Positions 1 to 11,476 of a DNA stretch of 64,000 bases are shown piece after piece. A program made the translations under genes and the position numbers. The stretch comes from Carnegiea gigantea (lineage: Eukaryota > Streptophyta > Magnoliopsida > Caryophyllales > Cactaceae), in assembly GCA_029747015.1 (NCBI GenBank), contig JAKOGI010001980.1, forward strand, positions 91,360-155,359. The letters run 5' to 3'. The number at the start of each line of letters is the position of its first letter. The first letter of the stretch is position 1. The notes beneath the pieces were generated by a model, which was not told the origin of the DNA, searched no databases, and was given only the letters and a program-made list of their open reading frames with translations.

Positions 1-2570
1 AAAAACTTATGTTGGTATTACGCAAATATACTCTCGCGGGAGAAATATAATAACAATTGAAAACTATGTTGTACACTTACAATCCTTCAAAAAAAAAATT
101 AAAAGAAGCCCCGCTAGTGAAACTGAAATTTCGATACTCATAACTAAGCCCTGCTGTTTCAAAGAAAGTTGAAGCTCCCACCACCCTCTGAAATCGCCAT
201 CTCCAAAATCGCACCTCTGAAATCGTCGTCTCCCACCGCTGAAGACTCGAATTAAACTAAAACCAGTTCGCGTCTCAGTTCGTCATCTCTGAAGTCGCCC
301 ATCTCTCAATTCGCGTCTCTGTTTGTCCATCTCTCAATTCACGTCTCTGTTCGTCCATCTCTCAATTCGCCCATCTCCCATCTCACAATTCACCCAAAAC
401 CAGTAGAATCACATTAAACACCATTGTTGTTGAGTTGTTATTGGTTGATCATCAATTACAGCAGGTATGATGCTCTGTCATCTTCACGCTATATTCCACA
501 TAGATAATGAGTTGTTGCTCAGTCGAAATTTGTGACTTGTTCGTCTATCATCGCTCTCAATGTACCCAAAGCTTCTAATTGGTATGTTTGCATCCTATCT
601 CTGACACTGTTGGCATGAAAGATTAGCTCTCGTGCAAGAAATTAATAATCTTGTTTGTATCCAAATTTAACACCTACCGCTATCTCTAAAATGGCTTGTT
701 TGTCATCTCTATGAATGTACCGAAATTCAGGTAGGTAAATAGGATAGCTCCCGTAATTTATGCTGCTAGGTATGTCATTCCCAATTCTCCTCTAATGAAG
801 TTCAAGTGTTCTTCACTTAATGGTTTATTGAATGTATCAACAAGTTATTTCTTAATGGGAACAAATTACTCAGAATTCACAACCACCAAACGCCATGAAC
901 AAATCATCCTGTAAACTTGAATCCTTATGTTGTAGTAACAACTCATACAATCTCCTATTTTAGTTCCTGAACTAGCCTCTTCAATTACCTCCTAAATTCA
1001 GTCTCTACAACCCCTTTTTTTCTTCTCTTCTGAATCGTCACAGTAATGATGCCATAGCCTTTGCATCCCAATTATCCTTCCAAAATTCGTGGGTTTTGTG
1101 ATGGTGGTCTGATTAATCAAGGGTGGCAAAGCTTTGTAACTGACGCCAAGGCCTCTAAGTTATTATAACATCCATACCAATTACACACGGCAAGCGCCTA
1201 CTGCTACGCATTCTGGCTCTGTAGTTGAAACAACAGCTGAATTTGGCTTCTTGGGGTTCTATATATGAGACAAGTAACTGTCCAGAAGTTAACATCCTTC
1301 TGATGTGTTTCATATATCTACTTTATATCTCGTATAATCAGCGCCAGAGCACCCCGCCAGTTTAAAATTATCACCATCGGATGCCAAAGTTATAAAGTCC
1401 ATGTTTCTAACAAATATCTAAAAATCCTCTTAACCGCATTGAGATGGGATTCATTCAGGAATAATTGAAACCCAGCTGATAAGTCTAAGTTGAACATGGT
1501 GTCTGGTCCACTCATTTTTGAACCAGTAGTGATCCAATCATGCATTTGTACCTCAATCTAATCTTCGTTAAGCTTAGTGATGGTTTACATCAATGGTTTT
1601 GCTTGCTTGCTGTTTATCTTATTAAACTTCTTGAGCAGCTCTATGATATAGTTTGACTCTTTGCATTATTGGATTTGTAGTCAAAGGAAGAGGTTCAATT
1701 CTTCATAGACTCATCTCAACCTCTTTTCTCGTGAGATCAAAGATTTCCTTGCTCAGTTTATGATTAATGGCTTGTTAAGGCCTTCTATGATTTGTGCTCA
1801 CTTTAACGTTATTTATATCATTATGGTATGTGGGGCTATTTTGTAATTCTTAGTTTATCTTACATATAAGCAATTATGTTGTCTAATTGATTACTTTTCT
1901 GTTGCATTCAATTTTGTAATTTTTGGGCATCGAATTTCAGAGGCTGAAGGCTGGAGTTTATGTTTTTATCTGCAATTCTATTGAAGATTTAAGTGTTTCC
2001 ATCAAAGCCAAACCCACTTTCATCCATCGTGGTCGTTTGCTCTGAAACTAGTGAGTCTGAATTCCCGTTTCTAATTTGTTCGATTCATGTCTGCAAGCTA
2101 TATTGTTGAGGTGCCAAAAGGAACATATCTTCTTATTCAATTGTGGGTGATTGTGTTTTACGCCATGCTTGCAAGCTGCCCACTTTCCTAATAAGTCCAT
2201 AGTTGCTGCGTTATTATAGAGCCTTAGCCTGTATTTACCTTGAAGATCCCAAATAGGACTATAGCCTGTAGTGTTATGCTTTGCGGTACTTGTACCCTCC
2301 TTATTTTGTTGCATTGCTACTAAAACTGTATCTGACTTCTTGGAATTGTAATATGGTGGTAATGTTATACTATTTCCTACTTCTCCTCAAAAAAAAAAAG
2401 AAAAAAAAAATTTGGTTACCTGCATAAGGCTGAGACACCTTACCTACACCTTGTAAGTCTGATATTTCCTCCCCTCTTTGTTGTTTTATTATTATATAAG
2501 TTGAAATGCTTTAGTAAATAACAAATGTAAGAATTTGACAATTGAAATATATAGGAACATACTTGTCATT
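1..2570. other. CACTA 5' subterminal and leader region, no gene seen
   Basis: This non-coding stretch lies between the left end of the transposon and the transposase. The first 60 bases carry the subterminal TGTTGGTA motif. Bases 180-400 are a CT/TC-rich leader with short tandem repeats. The remainder is AT-rich, with an A-run at about 2390-2410. Small ORFs on either strand (for example minus 2314-2048) show no recognisable domain and are treated as chance. Confidence 0.6.
301..372 (+). repeat. 28 bp tandem repeat, about 2.5 copies
   Basis: Near-identical 28 bp units start at 301 and 329, each beginning TCTCAATTCRCGTCTCTGTT, and a partial third unit starts at 357. They sit in the CT-rich leader of the CACTA element upstream of the transposase. 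Confidence 0.7.
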
Positions 2571-5500
2571 ATGGATGTGTTCCAGGGTAAGAGTTGGGTG
2601 AAGTTCAGGAGAATAGATGATGGATATAAGGAATGTTTAAATGCATTCCTTGATCATGTGTTTACAACTTCTGCTGATAATAATAAGATTTCATACCCGT
2701 GTTCAACTTGTGCTAACAGCTTTTACCATGAGAGAGGCATTGTGAGAGGTCACCTTATCATGAAGGGGATGGATGCAAATTATCATAAATGTATTTGGGT
2801 TTTCCATGGGGAGCCAACAATGAGTGATTATGATTTTGATAGTTATATGGTAGATGATGCATTTAACAATGAAAATTATGGATTGTTTGACCATGACATG
2901 CATCGTATGATAGCAGATGCTTTTGATTGTCATGAATCCAATGAGGGTTCATCAGGACTTAATGAAGAGGCGAAGACCTTCTTTAAGTTAATTGAAGATG
3001 CAAGTCAATCTCTTTATCCTAGTTGTGAAGAGTTTAGTAAACTCTCATTTATCATTGAAATGTATCTTCTTAAATGTTTATATGGGGTGACTGATGGGGC
3101 ACTTAATGCTTTTGTCAAACTTTTAAAAGAGCTCTTCCTAGAGATTCAACATTGCCCAACTCTTTTAAGAAAATGCAAAGTATCATTAAGCAATTTGGTC
3201 TTGGCTACTAAAAGATTGATGCTTGCCCGAATGACTGCATTCTTTTTTGGAAAGATAAGGTTGAATTAAATGCGCGCCCTGAGTGCAATGCCCTAAGGTA
3301 TAAGAAGACGGATGATGGAGCAATTATGAAATTAGCTTCTGGTGATCCAATTCCAGTAAAGGTTTTGCGCCACTTTCCATTAATACCTAGACTCAAGAGA
3401 CTCTTTATGTCATCTAAGATAGCTCCCATAATGAGATGGCATGTGGAGGAACGCAAATAGGAGGGCAAATTAAGGCATCCAGCTGATGCTTATACATGGA
3501 AAGATTTTGAGAATAGGTACTCAAATTTTGCTCGTGATGCATGAAATGTTAGACTTTGCTTATCAAGTGATGGGTTCAATCCATTTGGGAATATGAGTAC
3601 TCAATACAGCATATGGTCAGTTATATTAATGACATATAATTTGCCTCCATGGTTGTGGATGAAGCAACCCTATACCTTTCTTTCATTGCTTATACCATGT
3701 CCAAAGCCACCGGGAAATGATATTGATGTCTTTTTAGAAATTTTAGTGGATAAGCTAAAGGAATTGTGGGAGCCAGGTGTGCAAACCTATGATGCCTTCA
3801 AAAATGAGACATTCGATTTGCACAGAGCCTTAGTTTGTACAGCCAGTGACTTTCCTGCATATGGTAATTTGTCTGGTTGAAAAACTAAAGGGAAGTATGC
3901 TTGTCCTTGTTGCAATATTGACACTTGCTGCCTTTACTTGAAAGGAAGTAGAAAAATGTGTTACATGGGCGATCATCGCTTCTTACCAAATGATCATAAA
4001 TATCATTGTAGTAAGAAAGCATTTAATGGAGAAATAGAAATGAGACCTCCTACTAAACTGCTATCTGGGGATCAATTGCTAGATCAGGTGAAGGGGCTAA
4101 ACATCACTTTTGGAAAGCGTCTTGACACTAAGCAAAACTAAAGAAAGGGAGATGAGGTGACACCTTATAAAAAAGAGAGCATTTTTTTCCACCTCCCATA
4201 TTGGAAGCATCTTGTGGTACGTCACTACCTTGATGTTATGTATGTGGAAAAAAATGTTTCAGAGAACATACTTGCAACACTTTTAGGCATTGAGGGCAAG
4301 ACAAAAGATACTCTGCAGTCACGCCTTGACTTGAAAGAGTTGAATATAAGACATAGTCTTCATCTTGTAGAAGCTAATGGTAAGACTTACATACCCCCGG
4401 CATGCTTTACATTAAGTAAAAAGGAGAAAGATGAGTTTATTAGCATACTAGCCTCATTGAAAGTGCCAGATGGTTATGCATCAAATATCAAGAGGCGCAT
4501 TTGGATGGAAAAATTATAGCTTAAAAAGCCATGACCATCATATTATTATGCAGCAACTATTGCCACTTGTTGTGAGGAAAATGCAAAACAAGAACCTCGG
4601 TGCTATTTTGATTGAGTTGAGTACATTCCTTAAGGAGTTATGTTCTAAAACTGCTACCCCACAGGACTTTGAAAGTTTGCTAGGTCGTGTTGTTGTCATA
4701 CTTTGTCGTCTAGAAGGTATTTTTTCGCCTACTTTTTTGACATAATGGTTCACTTAATTGTCAATTTGTCTTATCAAGCAAGAGGTGGGGGTTCAGTTAT
4801 GTATCATTGGATGTATCCTATAGAAATGTACGTCTTTAACTGTATATACGTATTCCAAAACATAAACAGAGCTTGTGGCAGGTCATATTACATTAATTTG
4901 ATAATCATAGGGATTTGGGAAAGCACAAATTTTCTATTCGTAGTAAAAGTCAGAGGGATCAGTTGCTGAAGCACATGTAGCGGAAGAATGTGTGGCATTT
5001 TACGCTACATATTTGCAAGGCACTGAGACAAGGGAGAATATACCACCAAGGAACCAAGACAATGGCGATGAAGCGTATAGGGGTTTATCTATATTCTCCC
5101 CACACTGGTGTGCATTCTCCAAAATGAAAGACATTCATCCTGATTATTCTGTAATTGATCAAGCACATAGTTATGTGCTATTTAATTGTGATGAAATTCA
5201 AGTGTATGTGCAATAGGTACACTTTAACTTTGGTGCTTATTATCACTTACCTCTTAAAACACATTATTTTGCATGTTTTGTTTTGGTGTTACTCTTTCAG
5301 TGAGCATTATGAGATTATTGGAAATGAACACCAAAATACCAATGCAAACATTGATGAGATTCATAAAATAAGGTTTCAACATTGGTTTGAATGGAATGTA
5401 AGTGTCTCACAAAATGTAATATATATATGTGTGTATTTAAAATTTGACTACTACAACCATGTAATTCTCAGGTTTTAAGACATCTTCCTGTGGATCGTAA

Positions 5501-6140
5501 TGTTGCAGATGATTTGAGAAATTTGGCCTGTAAACCAAACTGTTTGATAAAAAGAATGACAAGGATCATTTGTAATGGGTGTAGATGGCGTGTTAAAAAG
5601 ATTGATACAAGGAGTATGACTCAAAATTCTGGTATTCTTGTGAATTCAATCACAGACGCGGGAGACATGACTTGCTATGGCATTCTAACTAAGACAATTG
5701 AGTTGATTTATCCTCAAGGAAGAAGTGTTTTGTTATTTTGATGTGATTGGGTGGAGCTAATTCGTAGTGTTAAACGAGATGAGTATGGATTTACCTTTGT
5801 TAATTTAAAAGCACGTTGGACAACAAGTGAGCCATTTGTCCTTGCATCTCAAGCAGTGCAAGCGTTCTACATTCCAGAATCTAAAGATAAACATCGGCAT
5901 GTAGTAATGGTCACTAAACCAAGGGATCTATTTGAAATGGAAGACGAAAGTGTTCCAGAGGTGGATCTCTTGGAAGCACATAACTCAACTATGGTATATG
6001 GAGATGACATTCGTGATGTTAGAGATGACATTCCCGGAGTCACATTCGATGAATCTTTTGCTAATGTAGATGGAGAAGACAATGATGCTGAGGTGGCGAA
6101 TTCAGATCACGGTGAATGCGAGGAAGAAGATGAACCATGA
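2571..6140 (+). pseudogene. CACTA TNPD-type transposase (Transpos_assoc, tnp2, DUF4218, DUF4216), degenerate
   Basis: This would be the large transposase that cuts and joins CACTA ends in the nucleus. Domains appear in the family's normal order across several frames. A Transpos_assoc-like start (GKSWVKFRR and the cysteine pair CSTCANSFYH) covers about 2590-2830. A tnp2-type catalytic region covers about 3200-4510, with the conserved acidic motifs SDGFNPFG (near 3570), SDFPAYG (near 3850) and HYLDVMYVEKNV (near 4225). A DUF4218-like part covers about 4540-5216 (MVHLIVNLSY, then AHSYVLFNCDEI). A DUF4216-like part covers about 5490-5930 (CYGILTKTIELIYP, then QAFYIPESKDK). An acidic tail ends at 6140. 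In-frame stops occur near 3458, 3541, 3878 and 4139, and the frame shifts near 3210 and 4740. The gap at 5217-5280 could be an intron. It is not functional as read. Family assignment is firm; exon boundaries are not. Confidence 0.88.
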
Positions 6141-6916
6141 TATGATTTCGACTCTTAAAAGTGTACTTTCTTAGTTATACAGGTACTTGTGATGCTAATA
6201 GACATTTTGAATAGTATGAAAAGGCATTTTCAATAATTTATATGTTTCAACATTGTTTGGTTATTTTTTCTTCTCATGGGAGCATTTGTGATATCATTTG
6301 ATGTTGACACTTTTATATAATTAAACAAACGCTAATTGGACCTGCATTAGGTTTTACATGGCTTCCACAGGAAAACTCTCGACTAACGGTGGGCTATATA
6401 TGTATAAATAGATACATGTGTATATTAATTAAATTCAGATTATTTATTTTAACAAGTTATATATTTATGTTGATGTAGAGCTTTCTAACTTCAAGTGGGA
6501 AGAATCCTAATTCTAATGTAAGGAGGAGTCCCAGGTTGAAGCAAACAATTCTATCCACTGCTTCAGATCTTGGCACAACATTTGGGGGCTTATCTGTTTA
6601 TCACTCTTTATTCTCTGAGAAACCCACCTCTGATTAGTATCAAGCTAGTAAGTTCACAATGATAAAAACCTTATCTATTAGTTAACTTAACTTAGCGTAG
6701 ATGAGGGTATATATTGTAGTAAAAGCTAAAGACAATATCTCCTTTTGTTTTAGGGGAAGGCTTGTAAGGACAACACCAGAAAGCTGAGAACAATAATACT
6801 TTTTATGCTAGTACAATGCTTGCAAGAGGTCTTAACATAACATGTAAGCCAAGTAAGTGTACAAGATTGACACATGATCATTGGCTTACATAATTTACAC
6901 GTATATATTGGTAATC

Positions 6917-7008
6917 TTTTCGTAATGTTTTCCAATGTCAGGGACAATCCAAGGCAATCTCATTCCTCTTATAATCGTGCAAGTGAAGAAGCCCATTCAA
7001 GTAAGCCT
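6917..7008 (+). repeat. Duplicated exon-like block, copy 1
   Basis: About 90 bp closely match 8086-8175. Both copies are preceded by TTTTCRTAATGT and followed by a GTAAGCC splice-donor-like sequence. Both can encode a Ser-rich segment of the type NPRQSxSSxNxASEEAxSSKP. They look like one exon of the second CACTA gene, duplicated with its splice sites. Confidence 0.7.
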
Positions 7009-7233
7009 TGGTCCCATGGCTATAATGTAGTGGATGCATGATTGGGTATCCATGATCGGGCATCAACAAATTACATTCTGAAGAAAATAAAAGAAGATAA
7101 AATTAAGATTGAGACATCTGCATTTTCCACCAAAACCCAGTAGAAACTGTGATCAAAGAAGCATTAAAATCAAAAACTTAAGTCATCACCTCATCTTTTA
7201 CATCAGAATATCAACACCCCTGTTTCCTCCACA

Positions 7234-7237
<4 letters not shown>

Positions 7238-7292
<55 letters not shown>
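7238..7292 (+). repeat. (TC)n microsatellite, about 55 bp
   Basis: An uninterrupted TC/CT dinucleotide run. It lies in the segment between the two duplicated exon-like blocks and resembles the CT-rich 5' leaders of plant genes. Confidence 0.95.
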
Positions 7293-7294
<2 letters not shown>

Positions 7295-8085
7295 ACAGCA
7301 AACACCACAAAAGAAGAAAATAGAACAAGGGTTACTATTGGGTCATTGCAGCAGATTAGGGGAAAATTGGGAATCTAGGGTTGATTCTTATTGGATGATG
7401 CTGTAAGTTTTCTAAGTTATTATCTAATCACATAATCAGAGAGCAAAGTTTCTAGCTCTCTAATCCATCAAAAAGCATTTCTTGGGAGCGACACTCCTGA
7501 CTGCAAATGCCTTTCCCCCTGCATATAATCAAGGAAATTAACTGTAATTAGCTTTGCAAAAATGTGGTGCAAACTAATCCATAAATATTATCACAAATCA
7601 TACCAGATTTTATGCACATGATCAAATCGAAGGCTCTAGAAGAGATTAGGAAGATCTTTAACATCAAGAATGACTTCACCCTTTGAATGACCTAGCCCAT
7701 CCCAGCCTTTCCAATGCTTGCTGCTAATACTTGGTGCTAGAATGTCTTTAGATGTCAGAGTAGACACATAATTTTTGATGTTATGAAAGTATGTTAGATC
7801 TTATTTCAAGCACTTGCTAAATATACATTCTCAATTGTGGGAAAGAAAGAATTTTTACTGATAGTGGTGATTAAGTTGTTCATTGAGCAACTGTTGGCTG
7901 AGACTCTTTCAAATTTCACAAGCATTTATTGTTCTCACGATCCAATTGAAGTGTTTATAAGTATAGACAGTGTTTGCAATGCCCTGGAATGAACAAGCAT
8001 GCTCTATCTTACGCTTACCTTAGTTTTAATAACGAAATTTATGTACTTTATTCATATTTAGTAGTTGTTTACATAAATTCAAGAT

Positions 8086-8175
8086 TTTCATAATGTATTC
8101 CAGTGTTACGGAGCAATCCAAGACAATCTGATTCCTCTCATAATTGTGCAAGTGAAGAAGCCCCTTCAAGTAAGC
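8086..8175 (+). repeat. Duplicated exon-like block, copy 2
   Basis: Partner of 6917-7008 with about ten differences, again ending at CAAGTAAGCC. This copy is adjacent to the main body of the Transposase_24-like gene. Confidence 0.7.
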
Positions 8176-8825
8176 CTTAAACTTAAAGTGTATGCTTGCA
8201 TAAATTCAATATTTACTTTATTGTTCTCTTGTATGAAACGCATGATCAAATGTTGTAATTGCACTGGGGGAGAGCAATGCACCATTGCATGAGGACCCTC
8301 AATGTCATACAGAAAGATGTTCAACTGGTACATTCTTAAAGAAGTATTAGGTTTTCTTTTGTCCGTACATTGTTTCCAATTTTAACTTATTTTTGGTTTT
8401 GACTACTCCAAGGGGTACGGCATAGTCCAAGGCACATTATTCAACAATTTAATCAATCTAATGTTAGACTATTAGATTCCTTAGAGAGGAATTTTGAAAC
8501 AAATAATGAGATTTCGTCATCAGAAAATGAAGGTATTTACAATTCTACAAGTAGAAGGCGAGTGCAAGCAATAAAGCAAAATGAAAAGGGTCGTGGGTGT
8601 AATAAGACAAAGGTGTTAAAGGGCCCTATATTTGTGGATGTCAATTCCAAACTCCAACCAATTAGTAATTCTGCAAGACAACTATCTTCCTTAATTGGTT
8701 GTCTTGCAAGAGATCCCAGAAGATTGCCGCTTGATTGTTTCGATTGGGGGAAAATGGAACAAGAGAAGAAGATGCATTTGTGGCAAGAAGTAAAGGTATG
8801 TGCACATAGTAGTTTATCATTGTAT

Positions 8826-8889
<64 letters not shown>

Positions 8890-10643
8890 ACAAATAATGG
8901 TCTTTTTTTCTTAAACCTGGCTTTTTTGTTATATTATATAGCAATCATTCAACTTTCCAGAAGGACGTGAGTCCTATGATTGGGTTCTACAGAAGATGCA
9001 TGCTTGTTCGAGAGGTTATAAATCTGAGCTGAAGGTGGCTCATTTTGATAGAAGAACCCATGATGAAGCAATAGGCTGGAGGCCAGAACATATACCTCTT
9101 GAAATATGGAAAATTTAATACAATTTTGGGAGTCTTGCAAAGGCCATGTACATATTTAACTTTTATTATTTGAAGTATAATTCTTAAACTTCTTTGAAAT
9201 AGCACCCATTTATTTTATTTTGTCTCATATTAGGAAAGGACTGAAACAGGCATTGAAAATCGAGCTAACTCAAAATTACCTCACTATGTGGGAAAGAAGA
9301 GCTTTGCACGTATACGTTCAGAAGAAGAGGTATTATAAAATTAAATTTTATGAACTATATCTTTACCTAGTTAGGTTATCTTACTTTGTGTTATACACGT
9401 TATTTAGGAAAAAGGCAATAAGTTAGCTAGGCTTCAAATGTGGTTTAAGACCCATGCACCAAAGAAGGGTTCGAAGCTTGATAACGTTTCTGCTGCAGCA
9501 AAGATAAGAAAAATATTATTTCCACATTCCGCTTCCTTTTTAAGTTTTTCAAGTGTTTTTCTCACTAGAATATCTTGTGATGTTGATGTGATCGCATGTT
9601 TATATGATGTTCTTCATCTTTTGGTTATGACAACTTGATAGGAAGCATTGAGTTTGAGTTGTCTCAATTTGAGGATGACACATGTGATTCTGCTACCTAA
9701 GATGACATTTTTAAAAAGGTTGGGGGAGAAGATAAAAATGGTTACACAAAGACCTTTGGTATGGGCATCAAAGTTCCTCATTCCCATACTAAAAGATGCG
9801 CTTTGGAGGACGAGCAAATTAAAAGAATCACAATCCAGAAGGAGCACAGGGATACTAAAGAGAAAGTTCATAAGCTAGAGAAGATGATGCTAATCCTTTC
9901 TAAAGCACTAGGTTCAATTGGTTTCAACTTTCTCACTTTTAATTTGCTAGTGTAGCTTGATAGGTATTTTGTTAGTTATGGACTTATTTCTGCTTAGCTT
10001 TTACTATTCTACTTTCGAAAATCTATTATGAGCTAAGTGTTATATGCTGAATGGTACATGTGTGATTTCAGCTTTTTATGTAATAACCGCAACAAAGAAG
10101 CTAGCAAATTTGGTACTGCTCAAACTGATGGGAAAAGTTGAAAGTGCACCTAAAGAGAGAGAATCCAACAAAAGGAGGCTTGCCACTTTTTTTATCTTGT
10201 ATTCATGGTTCTAATATGTTGTTTGGGTTGATGACTGGGTATGTTCAGTTTCATTAGGTCGTCACTGAAACAAAGTAAGAACTAGATTGTAGTATACAAA
10301 ACCACTAAAAAGTTAAATGTCTTTCACATGGTCTTTTCTTTTTGTGTTAATTCCAGTTTTTTTAATGTTATTTGGTTTCTTTATGGGGGAGGAGGGTTTG
10401 ATAACAAGTTAATGTCTCTTTTATTAACGAGTTAGTGTGATGTGTCACGGTTCATTGAGAACATGGTGTTCTTTGTGGCTATTTTTGCAGGGCTTATCAG
10501 AGGATGTGATTTCCTCACTTACGGATGAGATTGCAAGCAACGAGAATGAAAATGACCACGAATTTGTAGAGGATGATCCTGAAAATGAGGGGGCATGCAA
10601 TCAAAGTGCTGAGGATGAAGGAAATGAAGAACAAGATATTTAG
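8104..10643 (+). pseudogene. Transposase_24 / TNPA-like second CACTA gene, broken
   Basis: It resembles the plant Ptta/En-Spm (Transposase_24) family, the smaller DNA-binding partner encoded by many CACTA elements. The recognisable block starts at about 8562. It includes GRGCNKTKVLKGPIFVDV, a segment like the family's 'G-x-x-x-R-x-L-x-S-x-I-G' region near 8660-8720, and the W-rich CFDWGKMEQEKKMHLWQEVK (8737-8796). It resumes after an AT-repeat-bearing intron at about 8941 with a segment ending at IWKI (9117). Further pieces are KLPHYVGKKSF-like sequence near 9270, KLARLQMWFKTHAPKKGSK (9422-9478), and a C-terminal coiled-coil-like stretch (9795-9950). An acidic tail from about 10493 to 10643 (EDEGNEEQDI) may be the last exon. 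Stops and frame changes are present. Function is inferred from family only. Confidence 0.72.
8828..8885. repeat. (AT)n microsatellite, about 58 bp
   Basis: A pure AT dinucleotide run within the putative first intron of the Transposase_24-like gene. Confidence 0.95.
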
Positions 10644-10949
10644 TTTCTAATTGATCATTTTAATTTAATTTAGCTTTGATTCTTGTTGAATATTATTATC
10701 AAGCACTTGTTACTAATTGCTAATTTGGACATCAATACACTTTTGTTAGAGTATGGATAATAGTTATGGTACTTTGTGAACTCTCAAGTTAATTGTCATG
10801 AAGGCCCAAACTATTGTGGCAAAGTTTTCCATCTTTACCAATGTACGTAGATAATAGTATGGGTTTGTGTACGGAAATGGTGACAAGTTTACTATATTAC
10901 CATTCCCAACAATTTCTAATACATAGCAGAATTTTTTTTTACCAAAAGG

Positions 10950-11476
10950 AGATCATAAGTTTTACCAACAGAAAGTTTTGGCAAGAAAGGCATTCTACCA
11001 ACGGATATTATTGGTGGGAAAGCATTTTACCAACGAATATTGTTGGCGCGAAACACCTATACCAATAGATATTGTTGGCGGAAAAAACTTCTACCAATAG
11101 ATATCATGGAGGGAACAACTTATTACTAACAAACATTTTTGGAGGCAAAGACTTTATACCAACATATTAGTTTGTTGGGTAAGATTAGACACCACTGTAA
11201 CCAACACCAATAGATATATATGTTGGTAAAAGCATATAACAGCAACAATGTAAGATCTGTTGCTAAGGACTTGTTTTTTTAACAAAGAAAAAACTTCTGT
11301 TGGTATTAAAAATTAATGCCAACAATTTGTACTTTTTGTCATACTTTTATAGACAGACGTTTTACCAACACATTAGTAACAAATCAATATGTATTGGTAA
11401 AATCTTTTACCAACAGAAAAGTATCTTACACCAACAAATAGGCCCCTGTTGGTAAAAGTGAATTTTTTTTATAGTG
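10950..11476. repeat. CACTA right subterminal repeat array and terminus
   Basis: Roughly twenty copies of TACCAACA/TGTTGGTA variants occur in both orientations over about 500 bp, often as close inverted pairs such as TACCAACGAATATTGTTGG near 11030. The array ends in TTTTTTTTATAGTG at 11476, the reverse complement of the CACTA terminus. In characterised CACTA elements such arrays are the binding sites of the TNPA-type protein; that role is inferred here. Confidence 0.85.

Larger units (their letters stand above)
6141..8103 (+). other. CACTA inter-gene region and upstream exons of second gene
   Basis: AT-rich sequence lies between the transposase stop and the core of the second gene. It contains a short duplicated exon-like block (first copy 6917-7008), a CT microsatellite, and a segment of about 1.1 kb (7009-8085) with no transposase similarity. 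ORFs here (for example 7109-7378, which spans the CT run) are low-complexity and are not called as genes. Confidence 0.5.
1..11476 (+). mobile_element. CACTA (En/Spm) DNA transposon, left terminus cut off by window edge
   Basis: The right end closes on a CACTA-type terminus: read from the minus strand, 11476 downward begins CACTATAAAAAAAATTCAC. The window itself opens with an A-run followed by ACTTATGTTGGTATTA, which matches the right-end subterminal motif, so only a few bases of the left TIR seem to be missing. Between the ends lie the two genes usual for this superfamily: a TNPD-like transposase (2571-6140) and a Transposase_24/TNPA-like gene (about 8104-10643). Both are broken by stops and frameshifts, so this copy is probably immobile alone. 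The 3 bp after the element are ACC; the matching left duplication lies outside the window. About 11.5 kb is a normal size for a plant CACTA element. Confidence 0.88.
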
